This document shows positions 1-10,478 of a DNA stretch of 64,000 bases, piece by piece. The notes beneath the pieces were generated by a model. That model saw only the letters and a program-made list of their open reading frames with translations. It was not told the origin of the DNA and ran no database searches. This DNA comes from Aphidius gifuensis (Eukaryota; Arthropoda; Insecta; Hymenoptera; Braconidae), in NCBI RefSeq assembly GCF_014905175.1, contig NC_057792.1, positions 16,374,963-16,438,962 on the forward strand, read 5' to 3'. Position 1 is the stretch's first letter. Each line of letters opens with the position of its first letter. Both the position numbers and the translations under genes were made by a program.

Positions 1-2554
1 TTGTTGTAATTGAGATTGATATGGTATTTGTATTGGCAATGATGACGAAGACGATAATGAAGATGTTGATGATGATGATGGTAGTGGTAAAGGTGGTGGT
101 GGAGGTGGTGGTGAATTTTCAATATTAACATCATCATCATTATTAACAATACCATATGCATCATTTAAATTTCTCATTGGCGAATTCCATCTTTGCATAT
201 AATTAATATGTAATTGTTGTTCATCAGTTTGTTTATCAGAACCAAAATTATTATTATGACTATTATTTTTAGTACAATCCCAACGTAATGGTTTAGCAAG
301 TTGTTGTTCAAGACATGCTTCTCTTAGCCATCTTTTTTTTGGTTGTAATCTATCAAGTGGTCTACGTACTGGTGTTACTGGTAATTTAATATTAACTGAT
401 GCTGTTGGCTCTTCATCTTCTGAATGATTTATTATTCTACATGTATCTGTTGGATCTTCATCATCTTGTGATTCTTCTTGTGAATCTTCTTGACTATCCT
501 CTTGGCTATCTTCTTGACTATCTTGACTTTCACAATAATGCTGTTCATTTGATGTTTCATGAGTATTTACTTGGCCATTTGTTCCATCCATCATTAAACC
601 TTTTCGTGATTTAGCACGTTTATGATCATTTGTTTTCCATGGCTTTTTTTTTTTATCTTTACCAGTTGGTGTACGTTCTTCACGTTCACGTGCTAATTTA
701 TAACGTTCAAGCCAACGTAATACTTCATTTGGTATTTCTGCATTACCAGGTAATGGCTTAAGTACAAAATTATCTGAGCGTGCTAAATTTGCATATGGAT
801 GATCTGGACAATGTCGATTTGCATGAGTGAAACGTATATCACAACCTTCAGCTGTACATACAAATGGTTTTTCACCAGTATGTAAACGTTGATGAGTTTT
901 TAATTGTCCTGATTGGGTAAATGCTTTTATGCAACCTGGATAATCACATGGATATGGCCGTTCACCTAAAACAACATTTAAAATCAAGTGCATTAGTCAA
1001 TCAATCATTTTTAAAAACAATACATTTAATTTAAACAATCTGATAAAAAATTTTATCAACAACAATTATCTATAATAAAAATAACAATGAGTGTCAATGT
1101 TATTTAATAACTCAATGACATTTATCTCATAATATTTTGATGAATAATAACATTATTTTAATCTATTTTTATCAATTTATATATTTAATAATAAATATTT
1201 ATTTAGAACAATTGAGAATGTTTTTATATATTTAGTATTCTTGAAATAATTAATTTAATTTTACTTGAATAATAATGATTATTTAAAAATAAGTTCAAAA
1301 TTTTTAATAGATTATTTATCTTTTTTATATTTGACATTGATATTTTTCTATTTTTACAAGAAATTTACTAATTTTGAGCTATTAATTTAATTCAACAAAT
1401 TAATGATTAATTTTTATAAATAGGCAAATAAAAATAGACATTAACTAATAGTCATTATTTTTTTCAACATAAAAAAATTAAAAAACAAATTAATAATTTG
1501 TATATTTTATTTTTTCTAAATTATCAATTTGTTATTTAATAATTTAAATATATATTTCTCAGTTTTTTAAGAGAGACGCTTGTTAATAATTATTATCATC
1601 ATGACTATCAAAATTCAACAAGTTATCTTTATTGCTTCCTCAAAAATTAACTGCTTTTTTTATATGAAAAAAAAATATATTCTTTAAATTTATTTTTATT
1701 CTGTCTACCATTAGTAACTGTTAGCATCCATATCCTTGAAAGGTAAAGGTCCAGATGCAACAGGGTAAAATAACCAAAACCCAAACACACCCTCTCTCTC
1801 TCTCTTTCTCTCTCTATCTCTCATTCTTTTTTTTTTTTATATCCATCCCTTGTCTAACAAACACAAAATTTATTTATTCCCAACAAAGAAAATAGAGAGT
1901 CTAAAAAACATTACATCTCTTCTATTTTCTCTGGGTTAAAAAAAAATTATTATTTATAATAAATAAATAAATAAATAATTATATTTAAATTAATAAATAA
2001 TTGACTATTATTATCTTCTATAATATTAATAATAATAATAATGAATTATTTTTTAAAACTGGTTAATTTTTCTTGGTAATTTACTTGTCTCTCTCTTTCT
2101 GTGTTTAAATGCCAGTACTTTAAATTTTTAAATGTCTTAAAAAATAATAATAATAATAAATATAATTACCAGTATGTGTGCGTAAATGTGCTTGTAAACT
2201 TTTTTCTCTAGGAAATACTCTATTACAAAATGTGCATTTAATGCTACTTGGTGATGTACTACCCTGTTCCATAAGATTTGTTAATGCATCAGCACGAGGT
2301 CTGCCTCTTCTATGTGATTCAGATCCACCAGATCTATTATTACATTTATCAATGTCCATTCTGGCATTATTATTATCCTCACGATTTTCTGGACTTGAAC
2401 AAGAACTCTCTGGACTCAAATTAATATTTCTAGCTTCTTCACCCCAATTCCAAGGATATATTTTTGTATCAGACATTGGTGGACTCCTGGAGCATCTTTC
2501 ATCATGTCTATTGTCTCCTCTATTTGGTGTTCTCACTTCCATTTTAAATGTCAA
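1..2554 (-). CDS. ZNF367: ZNF367-like C2H2 zinc-finger transcription factor (3' end beyond the window)
   Basis: Two exons on the minus strand: 2554-2170 and 965-1 (still open at base 1). The donor follows the first base of a Gly codon at 2170. The acceptor is at 966-967 and the join restores the TGERPY finger linker. The visible part is 450 aa from the first Met at 2554; a second Met at 2542 is equally possible. A Ser-rich N-terminus leads to a basic RGRPRAD segment (about 83-89), then finger 1 with C107, C110, H123 and H127 (motif FPREKSLQAHLRTH). Finger 2 follows (QSGQLKTHQRLH), then a third half-finger FTHANRHCPDHPYA. The finger block plus RGRPRAD is the ZNF367/ZFF29 signature. The tail has an SQED tandem repeat, poly-Pro and poly-Ser. 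The family consists of nuclear DNA-binding proteins linked to cell-cycle genes; that role is inferred from family. Confidence 0.9.
966..2169 (-). other. ZNF367 intron
   Basis: A GT-AG intron of about 1.2 kb on the minus strand, very AT-rich. It holds a CT microsatellite at 1791-1826 and AATAAATA-type simple repeats near 1960-2045. I see no gene in it. Confidence 0.85.
1791..1826. repeat. CT/TCTC microsatellite
   Basis: A run of CTCTCTCT units with a few substitutions inside the ZNF367 intron, followed by a poly-T stretch. Simple sequence only. Confidence 0.8.
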
Positions 2555-3699
2555 TTGTTATTTAATTTTTATCAAACAACAATACCATTCTATTCTATTT
2601 TTTTTTTGGTCAAACACTTAATTATTTATTTATTTAACTAAACACCACAATTGTTGTTATTATTATTATTATTATTTGTTTTTTATTTTTTTTTTTGCTT
2701 TGTTTTTGTTTATGATTATTATTTTTTAACACAGCACTTATGTTTGTTTATTTATTTAAATTATAATCAATATTTTATGAGATAAATTGTTAATAATTAT
2801 TATGACTTTATTGATGAGTAATTAGTTTATATATAAATATATGTTTTAAATGGACAACTGACGTGTGTGTAACTGAATTGTAAGTTGTAACTGATTCAAC
2901 CGCCAAAAAATAACGACGCCGACAAGCTGCCGATTATTATAATGGTCATATATATAATATACAATAATATATATACACACACGTCACACTATTAAACAAT
3001 TCACGCATGGAGAATATGCCGGTTCGATTATGTATAGTCATTCACTAAATTTTTAATTTGATATCACACACAGACACAATAAAAAAATAATAAATATTAT
3101 TCAATTATGATTTTTTTTTTTTAAATAGTAGGTAATATAAAAAAAAAATAAACAAATATGTATTTATTTTATCTAATGAATATTGTTGATAATATTATTT
3201 AGATATATTATTTTTTTACTTGATAAATCATCAATCATTGTCATATTATTTAATCTTAAAAAAAATAATACATATACATTTTAATAACAATAATAATAAT
3301 GATAATGTATATTGATAAATTTTTAAGAATGACAATAGTGGAAAAAATATATGGAAAATTAGAAAAAAAAATAAAAAAAAAAAAAACAATTCAATGGAAT
3401 ATTTTTCTTTTGTGTATATTATGTTGCGCAGGTGATTTTAGCCTACACACATACTACTAAAGAAAAAGAGAAAGAGAGACAAGAGAGTGACTACTAATGC
3501 TTTTGAGAGAGAAAAAGAGTTTTTTAGTTGTTATTTCTTGCGGGAGAGTGCACTTGGTGTATATCCGGAAGTCGGATGGTGAAAGATTGCCTTAATAAGC
3601 GGCAATGGAAAGACACCTTAACACAATTTAAATTTTACAAAATCTATATATATCTTTTTTTTTTCTTCAATAATAATTTTAACAGGTGTTTACCTACCA
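2555..3699. promoter_or_regulatory. Divergent intergenic region between ZNF367 (minus) and the LRR array (plus)
   Basis: About 1.1 kb of AT-rich DNA between divergently transcribed genes. Around 2896-2935 the composition is less AT-rich, with CCGCCAAAAA at 2900-2909. Read on the minus strand that resembles an E2F site (TTTTTGGCGG), plausible for a cell-cycle gene but not proven. The stretch 3526-3620 is also less AT-rich and contains a small ATTGCC/GGCAAT stem. It is not present upstream of the other LRR copies. No convincing gene was seen. Confidence 0.45.
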
Positions 3700-4002
3700 G
3701 TCCCAAACAAGCATTGTCATATTTCTAGTCACAGTTCAGTTGAATAGCAAAATACGATTTTATAAAATTAAGGTTACCCACCACGTGACAATTAACTTTT
3801 TTAAAACATTATTTACACAATAGCTTCATTGAACATTCTATATATTGTTGAATACTATTTTATTCACGTGGATCAGAAAAGAGGTAAAAAGTCCAATTAA
3901 GTTATCAAGTTGTTACCATTAATTTTTTGAATTTAGTATTTCGCCGTAAATAATAAATAAAATATTGTTGTTAATAAATAAAACAATATATAAACATAAA
4001 AT
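3700..4002 (+). promoter_or_regulatory. Proximal promoter of LRR copy 1
   Basis: A shortened version of the block found before every LRR copy. It has a single AGTTCAGTT, a TATA-like ATTTTATAAAATTAAGG, the E-box CACGTG at 3782-3787, then the conserved AATTATTTACACAATAGCTTCATT stretch (interrupted by substitutions) leading to the ATG at 4003. Conservation across the copies supports function; the factors are unknown. Confidence 0.55.
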
Positions 4003-5584
4003 ATGGAGATTAATCCAAGTAAGATGAATATGGAGACATCTGCGGATTTAAGTCCTACCGAATGGCATGAAAAATTCATTGAAATTTCGACAAAAGAAGT
4101 AAGTTTTAAATTATATATATTGTAGTTTTGTAGCTATACTGTTAATGTTGATTATTGATTCAATTAAATAATAAACTAATTTTTTTCTTATACAGCTTGA
4201 GTTATCAAAAAATAGTAATGATGATAATTATGAAAATATACATGATAAAAAAAAAGCGCAGTATGATTTGCGTATGATTTGCATGGCTCCTCTATTTGCT
4301 AGTCAGCCACGACTCGAAAAAAGTAAGAAAATAACAACACTATAATTTTTAATAATAAAAACGAAATTTTGTATTACCCTAAATATACTAATGAAAATAT
4401 TTAATTAATTTTTCAGTATGCAAAGATTGGAAGAACGAGTTTCTTCCTTCAAGCTTTACAAGATATACATTTATGATTAATGCAAAAGATTCAGTTAATG
4501 ACTTACATGAAAAAGCAAATAATCTAGAGTACCTAATTAAACTCGGTGGAATTAAATTAACTTATCTGAATGTAATGCAATATCCTACTTCTCAAATAAT
4601 GCCAATAATCAATGCTAATTGTCCGAATCTTGAGACCCTTTATTTAGGATTCAAGGAAATAATGAGTCAAGATTTTGAAAATGTTTTTTCTAACATGTCT
4701 CACCTTACAACACTGTTTATTGAATGGCAGTGTAAAAATTCAACTCTACCAATGACTTTAGCCAAGTCATTAGAAAAAATTAGTGGGACCTTGAAAATTT
4801 TAGTACTTTCATGTACCTTACAAGGAAATGATGTTTTCTCACCAGATTCATTGGCTTCAGTAAGTTTAAATTTTTTATAAATATTATATATTACAATAAA
4901 AATGTTATTTAATTTTTAATGAATTATTTATATATTTTTCAGGTATTTCCTCGACTGATTGCTTTGGATATTTTAGAAATAAGTAATTTTGGACTAAGTC
5001 AACTATTACTCCAGTCGATAGGTGAAATAAAAAATTTAACTTATCTAAGATTAGTGTCTTTTTGGCCGAAAAATCATCCAATGTTTGATACAAGAATCAC
5101 TATGTATCCAATTGGGAATTTGAAAAATCTCGAGAAGTTATTTATTTTTTTTGATTATGGTGTTACAGATGAATTTTTGATTAATCTTTGTAATAATGCT
5201 AAAAAATTAAAAGAAGTACGTATAGTTGGCACACATATTACGGATATTGGTATGAGTGCAATTAATAATTTACCAGAATTAAAAGATTTCAATCTTGGTT
5301 TAGACGGTCGTTGTTCGCAATCAGAAGCAAATGAATTTATCACTGATGAATCAATTCAATGTTTATTCAATAAAGAATTGTGCTTCTTGAATATATCAAA
5401 TTGCATTAAAATCACTGATAAAGCGATATTTAAACTTGTTCACAATTTACCAAATTTATTACAATTATATATTACAAAAAATGCCAATGTAACTAATGAA
5501 GCAGTCAGTGACATATATAAATTCATAAAATATCGTAGAATAGTACCAGTTATTGTATATGATGGTTTAGAAAATGTTGATTGA
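4003..5584 (+). CDS. LRR protein, array copy 1 (no acidic tract)
   Basis: Four exons: 4003-4098, 4196-4322, 4417-4859, 4943-5584, giving 435 aa with all junctions in phase. No signal peptide or membrane segment is visible, so it is probably cytoplasmic or nuclear. The start MEINPSKMNMET aligns with the other copies. Exon 2 is the shortest of the family (127 nt) and lacks the poly-Asp tract. Exon 3 opens with ICKDWKNEF, which recalls the end of an F-box (VCKRW), but I see no complete F-box. Exons 3-4 carry leucine-rich repeats of the cysteine-containing AMN1/F-box-LRR type, e.g. NLPELKDFNLGL, FLNISNCIKITDKAIFKLV. The C-terminus is YDGLENVD, a longer end than in copies 2 and 4. The molecular target is unknown; an adaptor role is only an inference from the fold. 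Confidence 0.85.
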
Positions 5585-6529
5585 TTATCTTCAAATAATT
5601 AGTGGAATCAAATAATGTTTTTTTTTGCTTATAGTCTAGAATTGGATTAACAAAGGCACTATTATATTAATTTAATAAATAATAATAAATAATGTATCCA
5701 TTCAAATATTTACTTGCAATTAATTTGTTTTCATTTGTTTGTTATTTCTTGTCCCAAAAATAAATGATTAAAAAAAAAAAAAATTAACCCACAAATTTAA
5801 TTTAATTTTTTAATGATGTTTATATTATATATTTTTTTTATAATTATAAAAATAGTTTATATTTAAATACTCGAAATTAATCAGAATGTCTGATTTTAAT
5901 TGTTATAATTTTTGAAGAAAAATTTATAAATTTTTGAAGGCATAAAGTGTGAATTTTTTAATAAACACTCGTGACTATATTGTTTAATGCATAAATAAAT
6001 AATAATTGTAAATAACAAATTATTTAATTTATATTATAATTTATAAATTTATGAATATTATGATATTATTAGTAGTTGTAATTTTTTTTGTTTAAATTTT
6101 TACTAGTATACCTATATACTTGATGGAACATTTTTAAATATTCAAATATTGACGTTATTATTTATGTGAATGAAAATAAATAAAAAATATATTTAAATAA
6201 ATACAAACCAAAAATTTTATAATATTAATATTTATGTGCCAAACATTATAGTATTTATGTATTATTATTCATTTAAATTCAATTGCTTTTAACGTAAAGA
6301 GCATTTATGGTTTATTTTCGATTCAATTTTAATTTTTTTTTAAAAAAAAAAACATAAACAAACAAATTATCTATATTTTTTTTTTATTTTTGGGAAAAAT
6401 AATTTCTATTTTTAAAATTTAGAAAGCAAAAAAAAACAGCAGAAAAGAGTATGTTATAAGCGGTGTTACTGATTCCATACATGCGTATATATATTATTAT
6501 ACTATAGTTACATTCCAATTTAAATACTG

Positions 6530-6808
6530 CAGTTCGGTTAAGTTCAGTTGGTTCAGTTATCATATTCAGAACAGCACAGAACTGCAGTTGAACTGGTTGG
6601 ACACAGTTAAACAGCAACATATACGGTTTTATATAAAAATAAGGTTACACACCACGTGGCAATCGATTTCACTCCTAAACTAACTTTTTAAACAATCAAT
6701 TATTTACACTTTAGCTTCATTAGACAATTGTTGTTTCCAGCAAATTTTTCGAATTTATTATTTGACGGTATATATAATATTTTTTTTTAAGTTAACCCAA
6801 AATAAAAT
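6530..6808 (+). promoter_or_regulatory. Conserved promoter block of LRR copy 2
   Basis: In order: GTTCAGTTGGTTCAGTTA repeats near 6550, a TATA-like TTTTATATAAAAATAAGG at about 6627-6644, E-box CACGTG at 6653-6658, and conserved AATCAATTATTTACAC, TTCATTAGACAATTGTTG and TTATTTGACGGTATATA blocks. The ATG is at 6809. Confidence 0.55.
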
Positions 6809-7065
6809 ATGGAGTCTAATCCAATAAGTGAGAGAAACATGGAGACTGCAAATTTAAGTCCTACCGAATGGCAAGAAAAATTCATAATAATTTCAAAAGA
6901 AGAAGTAAGTTTTAAATTATATTTTATTAATATTATATTTTATTTTTGAAGCTATACTGTTAATGTTTATTATTGATTCAATAAATTAATAAACCAATTT
7001 TTTTCTTATACAGCTTGAGTTATCAAGAAAATCCTCACATGATGAAGGATATGTATCTATAGTTA

Positions 7066-7100
<35 letters not shown>

Positions 7101-8512
7101 AATGATGATAATGATTCTAATTCTAATTCTGATTCTGATTCTGATTCTGATAATGTTGACTATACCGGTGGTTATAATAAAATTGGATATAGCAAAATAC
7201 AAAAAGCAGAGTATGGTTTGCGTATGATTCGTATGGCTCCTCTATTTGCTAGTCAACCACGACTCGAAAAAAGTAAGGAAATAACAACACTATAATTGTT
7301 AATGCTAAAAACGAAAATAATGTATTACCCTAAATATACTAATGAAAATATTTAATTAATTTTTCAGTATGCAAAGATTGGGATAACCTGTTTCTTCGTT
7401 CATGCTTTACAGAATATTTTTTTAAAAGCAATAAAAAGGATTCAGTTATCGAATTACATGAAAAAGCAAATGATCTAGAATACTTAATTAAGCTCTGTGG
7501 AACTAATTTAACGTATCTAGATGTAAAAGATTATCCTATTTCTCAAATAATGCCAATAATCAATGCAAATTGTAAAAATCTTGAGATCCTTGATTCAAGA
7601 TTCAAAGAAATAATGAGTCAAGATTTTGAAAGTGTTTTTTCGAATATGACTCACCTTACAACATTAATGATTGAATGGGAATGTGAAAACTCAATTCTAC
7701 CATTGACTTTAGCCGAGTCATTGAAACAAATTGGTGGAACCTTGGCAAGTTTAGAACTTTCATCTTCCTTAGAACGTAATGATATATTTGTACTAGATTC
7801 AATGGCTTCGGTAAGTTTAAATTTCTAATAAATATTATATATTACAATAAGAATCATTTAATTTTTAACAAACTATTTATTTATTTTTCAGGTATTTCCT
7901 CGACTAATTGCTTTGGAATATTTAACTATATGTATTCTTGGACTAAGTCAACTATTACTCCAGTCTATAGGTGAAATTGAGAATTTGGTTAGCCTGACAA
8001 TCATGTTTTATTGGCCAGAAAAACATCCAATGATTAACAAAAGAATCAACATGTATCCAATTGGGAATTTGAAAAACCTCGAAAAGTTATGGATTGATTG
8101 TGATTATGGTGTTAGAGATGAATTTTTGATTAATCTTTGTAATAATGCTAAAAAATTAAAGGACTTACATATAATTGGCACAAATATAACTGATATTGGT
8201 ATAAGTGCAATTGATAATTTACAAGAATTAGAAGATTTCGATCTTGGTTTAGCTGATTATGGTTCGCGATCAAGAAAAAATGAATTTATTACTGATGAGT
8301 CAATTCAATGTTTATTCAATAAAAAATTGTACTTTTTGAATATATCAAATTGCATTAAAATTACTGATGAATCAGTACTTAAACTTGTTAAAAATTTACC
8401 AAGTTTAGCAGCTTTATACACTAGAAATACAAAGGTAACTAGTGAAGCTGTCGAAAAAATATATCAATTAACAAAACATCGTGAAAAACTATTACGCGTA
8501 TATAATATGTAA
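6809..8512 (+). CDS. LRR protein, array copy 2 (acidic tract, shortened C-terminus)
   Basis: Exons 6809-6904, 7014-7272, 7368-7810 and 7892-8512 encode 472 aa. The N-terminus is MESNPISERNMETANLSPTEW. Exon 2 holds an Asp run followed by Ser-Asp repeats (7068-7153). Exon 3 opens with ICKDWDNLF. Exon 4 encodes LRRs including FLNISNCIKITDESVLKLV and NTKVTSEAVEKIYQLTKHR. The stop (8510-8512) is early: a small indel near the end shifts the frame so the ENIENVD tail, still present in the DNA downstream, is lost. Copy 4 shares this change, which pairs copies 2 and 4 in the 3' half. Intron 3 also matches copy 4. No signal peptide. Function unknown. Confidence 0.85.
7068..7153 (+). repeat. Coding GAT/TCTGAT microsatellite in LRR copy 2
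   Basis: In-frame GAT triplets then TCT-GAT hexamers, encoding poly-Asp followed by (Ser-Asp)n inside exon 2. Confidence 0.9.
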
Positions 8513-8723
8513 ATGAAAATATTGAAAATGTCGATTGATTATTTTCAAATCATCGGTGGAATCAAACGATGTTTTTTTTTAGTCTAAAAAAACTGAATAT
8601 TCTTCAACATATATAATCAATATATTTTTTATTAATATATATGACAATTAGCATTTAGAATATGTATTAGTTATCCAACTGGCAGGACCAAATGATAGGG
8701 TCAATCATTATAAAATCATAAAA

Positions 8724-8891
8724 GCATTAATGTCACTGATAATTAAACTTGTTAAAAATTTACCTAATTTAAATAATTTATTCAATAGAAATACAAAAGT
8801 AACTAGTAAAGCTGTCAGAAAAATATATAAATCAAATGAACATCGTAAAAAACGACTACGTGTACTTGAAAATATTAAAACTGCTGATTGA
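8724..8891 (+). pseudogene. LRR pseudogene fragment A (C-terminal end of exon 4)
   Basis: Homology to the last ~55 codons of the array genes begins at GCATTAATGTCACTGAT, where intact copies 3 and 5 read INVTDKGVIKLV. The fragment has lost seven bases there and no upstream exon is present. It ends with a family-type TGA at 8889-8891. Its 3' flank (8892-9180) matches the flank of copy 5. Confidence 0.8.
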
Positions 8892-9180
8892 TTTTTTTCA
8901 AGTCATCGGTGGAATCAAATAATGTTTTTTTTTTTTTAGTCTAGAGCTGGAGAAATAAAGAAACTATTATATTAATTTAATAAATAACATTAAAAAATGT
9001 ATTTACTTGCAATTAGTTTATTTTCATTCATTTGTCATTATTCTTGTCCTAAAAATAATCTAAAAGAAAAAAAATAATTATATATGGATTGCGACCAGCA
9101 TCACCGACTATTCAAAAATAACTATCATATACATATATATATAGTGGCATTGTCATGAGGTGCGTTCCAAATGTCATTGA
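8892..9180. repeat. Second copy of the array/EMC6-upstream flank
   Basis: Near-identical by eye to 17921-18197, the sequence following copy 5 and running into the EMC6 upstream region. It includes the distinctive ATGGATTGCGACCAGCATCA and GAGGTGCGTTCCAAATGTCAT stretches that no other LRR copy has downstream. The match stops abruptly near 9178. Confidence 0.8.
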
Positions 9181-9183
9181 CAT

Positions 9184-9325
9184 TTTTAAAAATTTACCAA
9201 GTTTAGAATGCTTATATATTACGAATGCCAAGGTAACTAATGAAGCTGTCAGTAAAATATATGAATTAAAAAAACATTGTAAAATCCCACTAATTGTAAA
9301 TGATCGTATAGAAAATGTTGATTGA
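9184..9325 (+). pseudogene. LRR pseudogene fragment B (C-terminal end, copy-1-like)
   Basis: Encodes KNLPSLECLYITNAKVTNEA followed by a tail ending in ENVD and a stop at 9323-9325, closest to copy 1 (NANVTNEAVSDIYK...LENVD). It has no upstream exons and begins exactly where the duplicated EMC6-type flank ends. Confidence 0.8.
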
Positions 9326-9638
9326 TTATTATCAAATAATGTTTTTTTTTTGCTTATAATCTAGAGTTAGATAAATAAAGGCAATATTATATTAATTTAA
9401 TAGATAATAATAAAAACGTCTCAATTTAAATAATTACTTGCAATTAATTTGGTTCTATTTATTTGTTATTTCTTGTCCTAAAAATAAATAAATAAAAAAA
9501 ATATTAACCCACAAATTTTATTACATAAAATTTACAGGTTATTGAATTTTTTTTGTTTCAATTTAAAAAAACAAAAGATTATTCAATGATAATTATACTA
9601 TATAATTTTTTATAATTTCAAAATACTTGATACTTAAA

Positions 9639-9755
9639 AGTGAAATTCACCAAAGTTAGTTTGGGAGAAGACGACACGGCATCAAATGTTTTTAGGAAAG
9701 AGTATAGGGGAAGTCTTATTTCTTTGGCTAAAAACTAACTTTGGTAAATTTCACT
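9639..9755. mobile_element. 117-bp MITE with 24-bp terminal inverted repeats and TTAAA target duplication
   Basis: The left end AGTGAAATTCACC... (9639-9662) and right end (9732-9755) are inverted repeats over 24 bp with one mismatch. TTAAA flanks both ends (9634-9638 and 9756-9760). The paralogous downstream regions of the other copies read ACTTAAATACTCG without insertion, an empty site carrying one TTAAA. No coding capacity. The superfamily is unassigned: a TTAA-type target is piggyBac-like, but the termini do not start with CCC. Confidence 0.9.
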
Positions 9756-10204
9756 TTAAATACTCGAAATTAATCAGAATGCCTTATTTTAATCGTCATA
9801 ATTTCTTTTTAAAAATATTTTAAATCTCTAGTCTTATTTTGAAAGCACATAGTGTGAATTTTTTAAGAAACACTCTTGATCATATTATTGTTTGAATCAC
9901 GAATAAATTATAATTGTCAATAATAAATTATTGAATTTATATTATAAATCATTATATTAATATTATAGTAAGTATATACATTTTCGAATATTAAAATATT
10001 GATATTATCATTTACATAGGGATGAAAATAAAAAAAAAAAAAAATTAAATTCAAACAAACAAACAAATTATCTATATTTTTTTATTTTTAGAAAAAATAA
10101 TTTTTATTTGAAAAATTTAAAAAGCAAAAAAGAGTAGATTGCAGTCGCAAGCAGTGTTACTAATTCCATCAACACGTCATATTACTATATAGTTATTAAA
10201 ATCT

Positions 10205-10478
10205 AAATATTGCAGCTCGGTTCAGTTCAGTTGGTTCAGTTATTCAGTACAGAACAGCACAACACAGTTGGACACAGTTATAGACAGTAACATACCATTT
10301 TATAAAAATAAAGTTACACACCACGTGGCAATAGATTCCACTCCTAAACTAACTTTTTAAACAATCAATTATTTACACGATAACTTCATTAGACAATTGT
10401 TGTTTCCTGCAAATTTCTCGAATTTATTATTTGACGGTATATAATATTTTTTTTTTTGAAGTTAACCCAAAATAAAAT
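10205..10478 (+). promoter_or_regulatory. Conserved promoter block of LRR copy 3
   Basis: GTTCAGTTCAGTTGGTTCAG near 10219, TATA-like TTTTATAAAAATAAAG, E-box CACGTG at 10322-10327, then the same downstream blocks as copy 2. The ATG is at 10479. Confidence 0.55.

Noticed and set aside
2178..2621. 147-codon ORF opposite ZNF367 exon 1
   Set aside because: Shadow of the zinc-finger exon, which has clear finger and linker motifs on the minus strand.
3001..3060. GGTTCGATT, a tRNA B-box-like sequence
   Set aside because: No acceptor stem, A-box or cloverleaf around it. I found no tRNA or rRNA gene anywhere in the window.
3528..3728. 66-codon ORF upstream of LRR copy 1
   Set aside because: Ends in A/T simple sequence, is absent upstream of the other copies and has no recognisable domain.
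4003..5584. LRR genes as complete F-box proteins
   Set aside because: Only the IC(K/Q)(D/N)W end resembles an F-box; the preceding helices are replaced by variable acidic sequence. Called LRR protein only.
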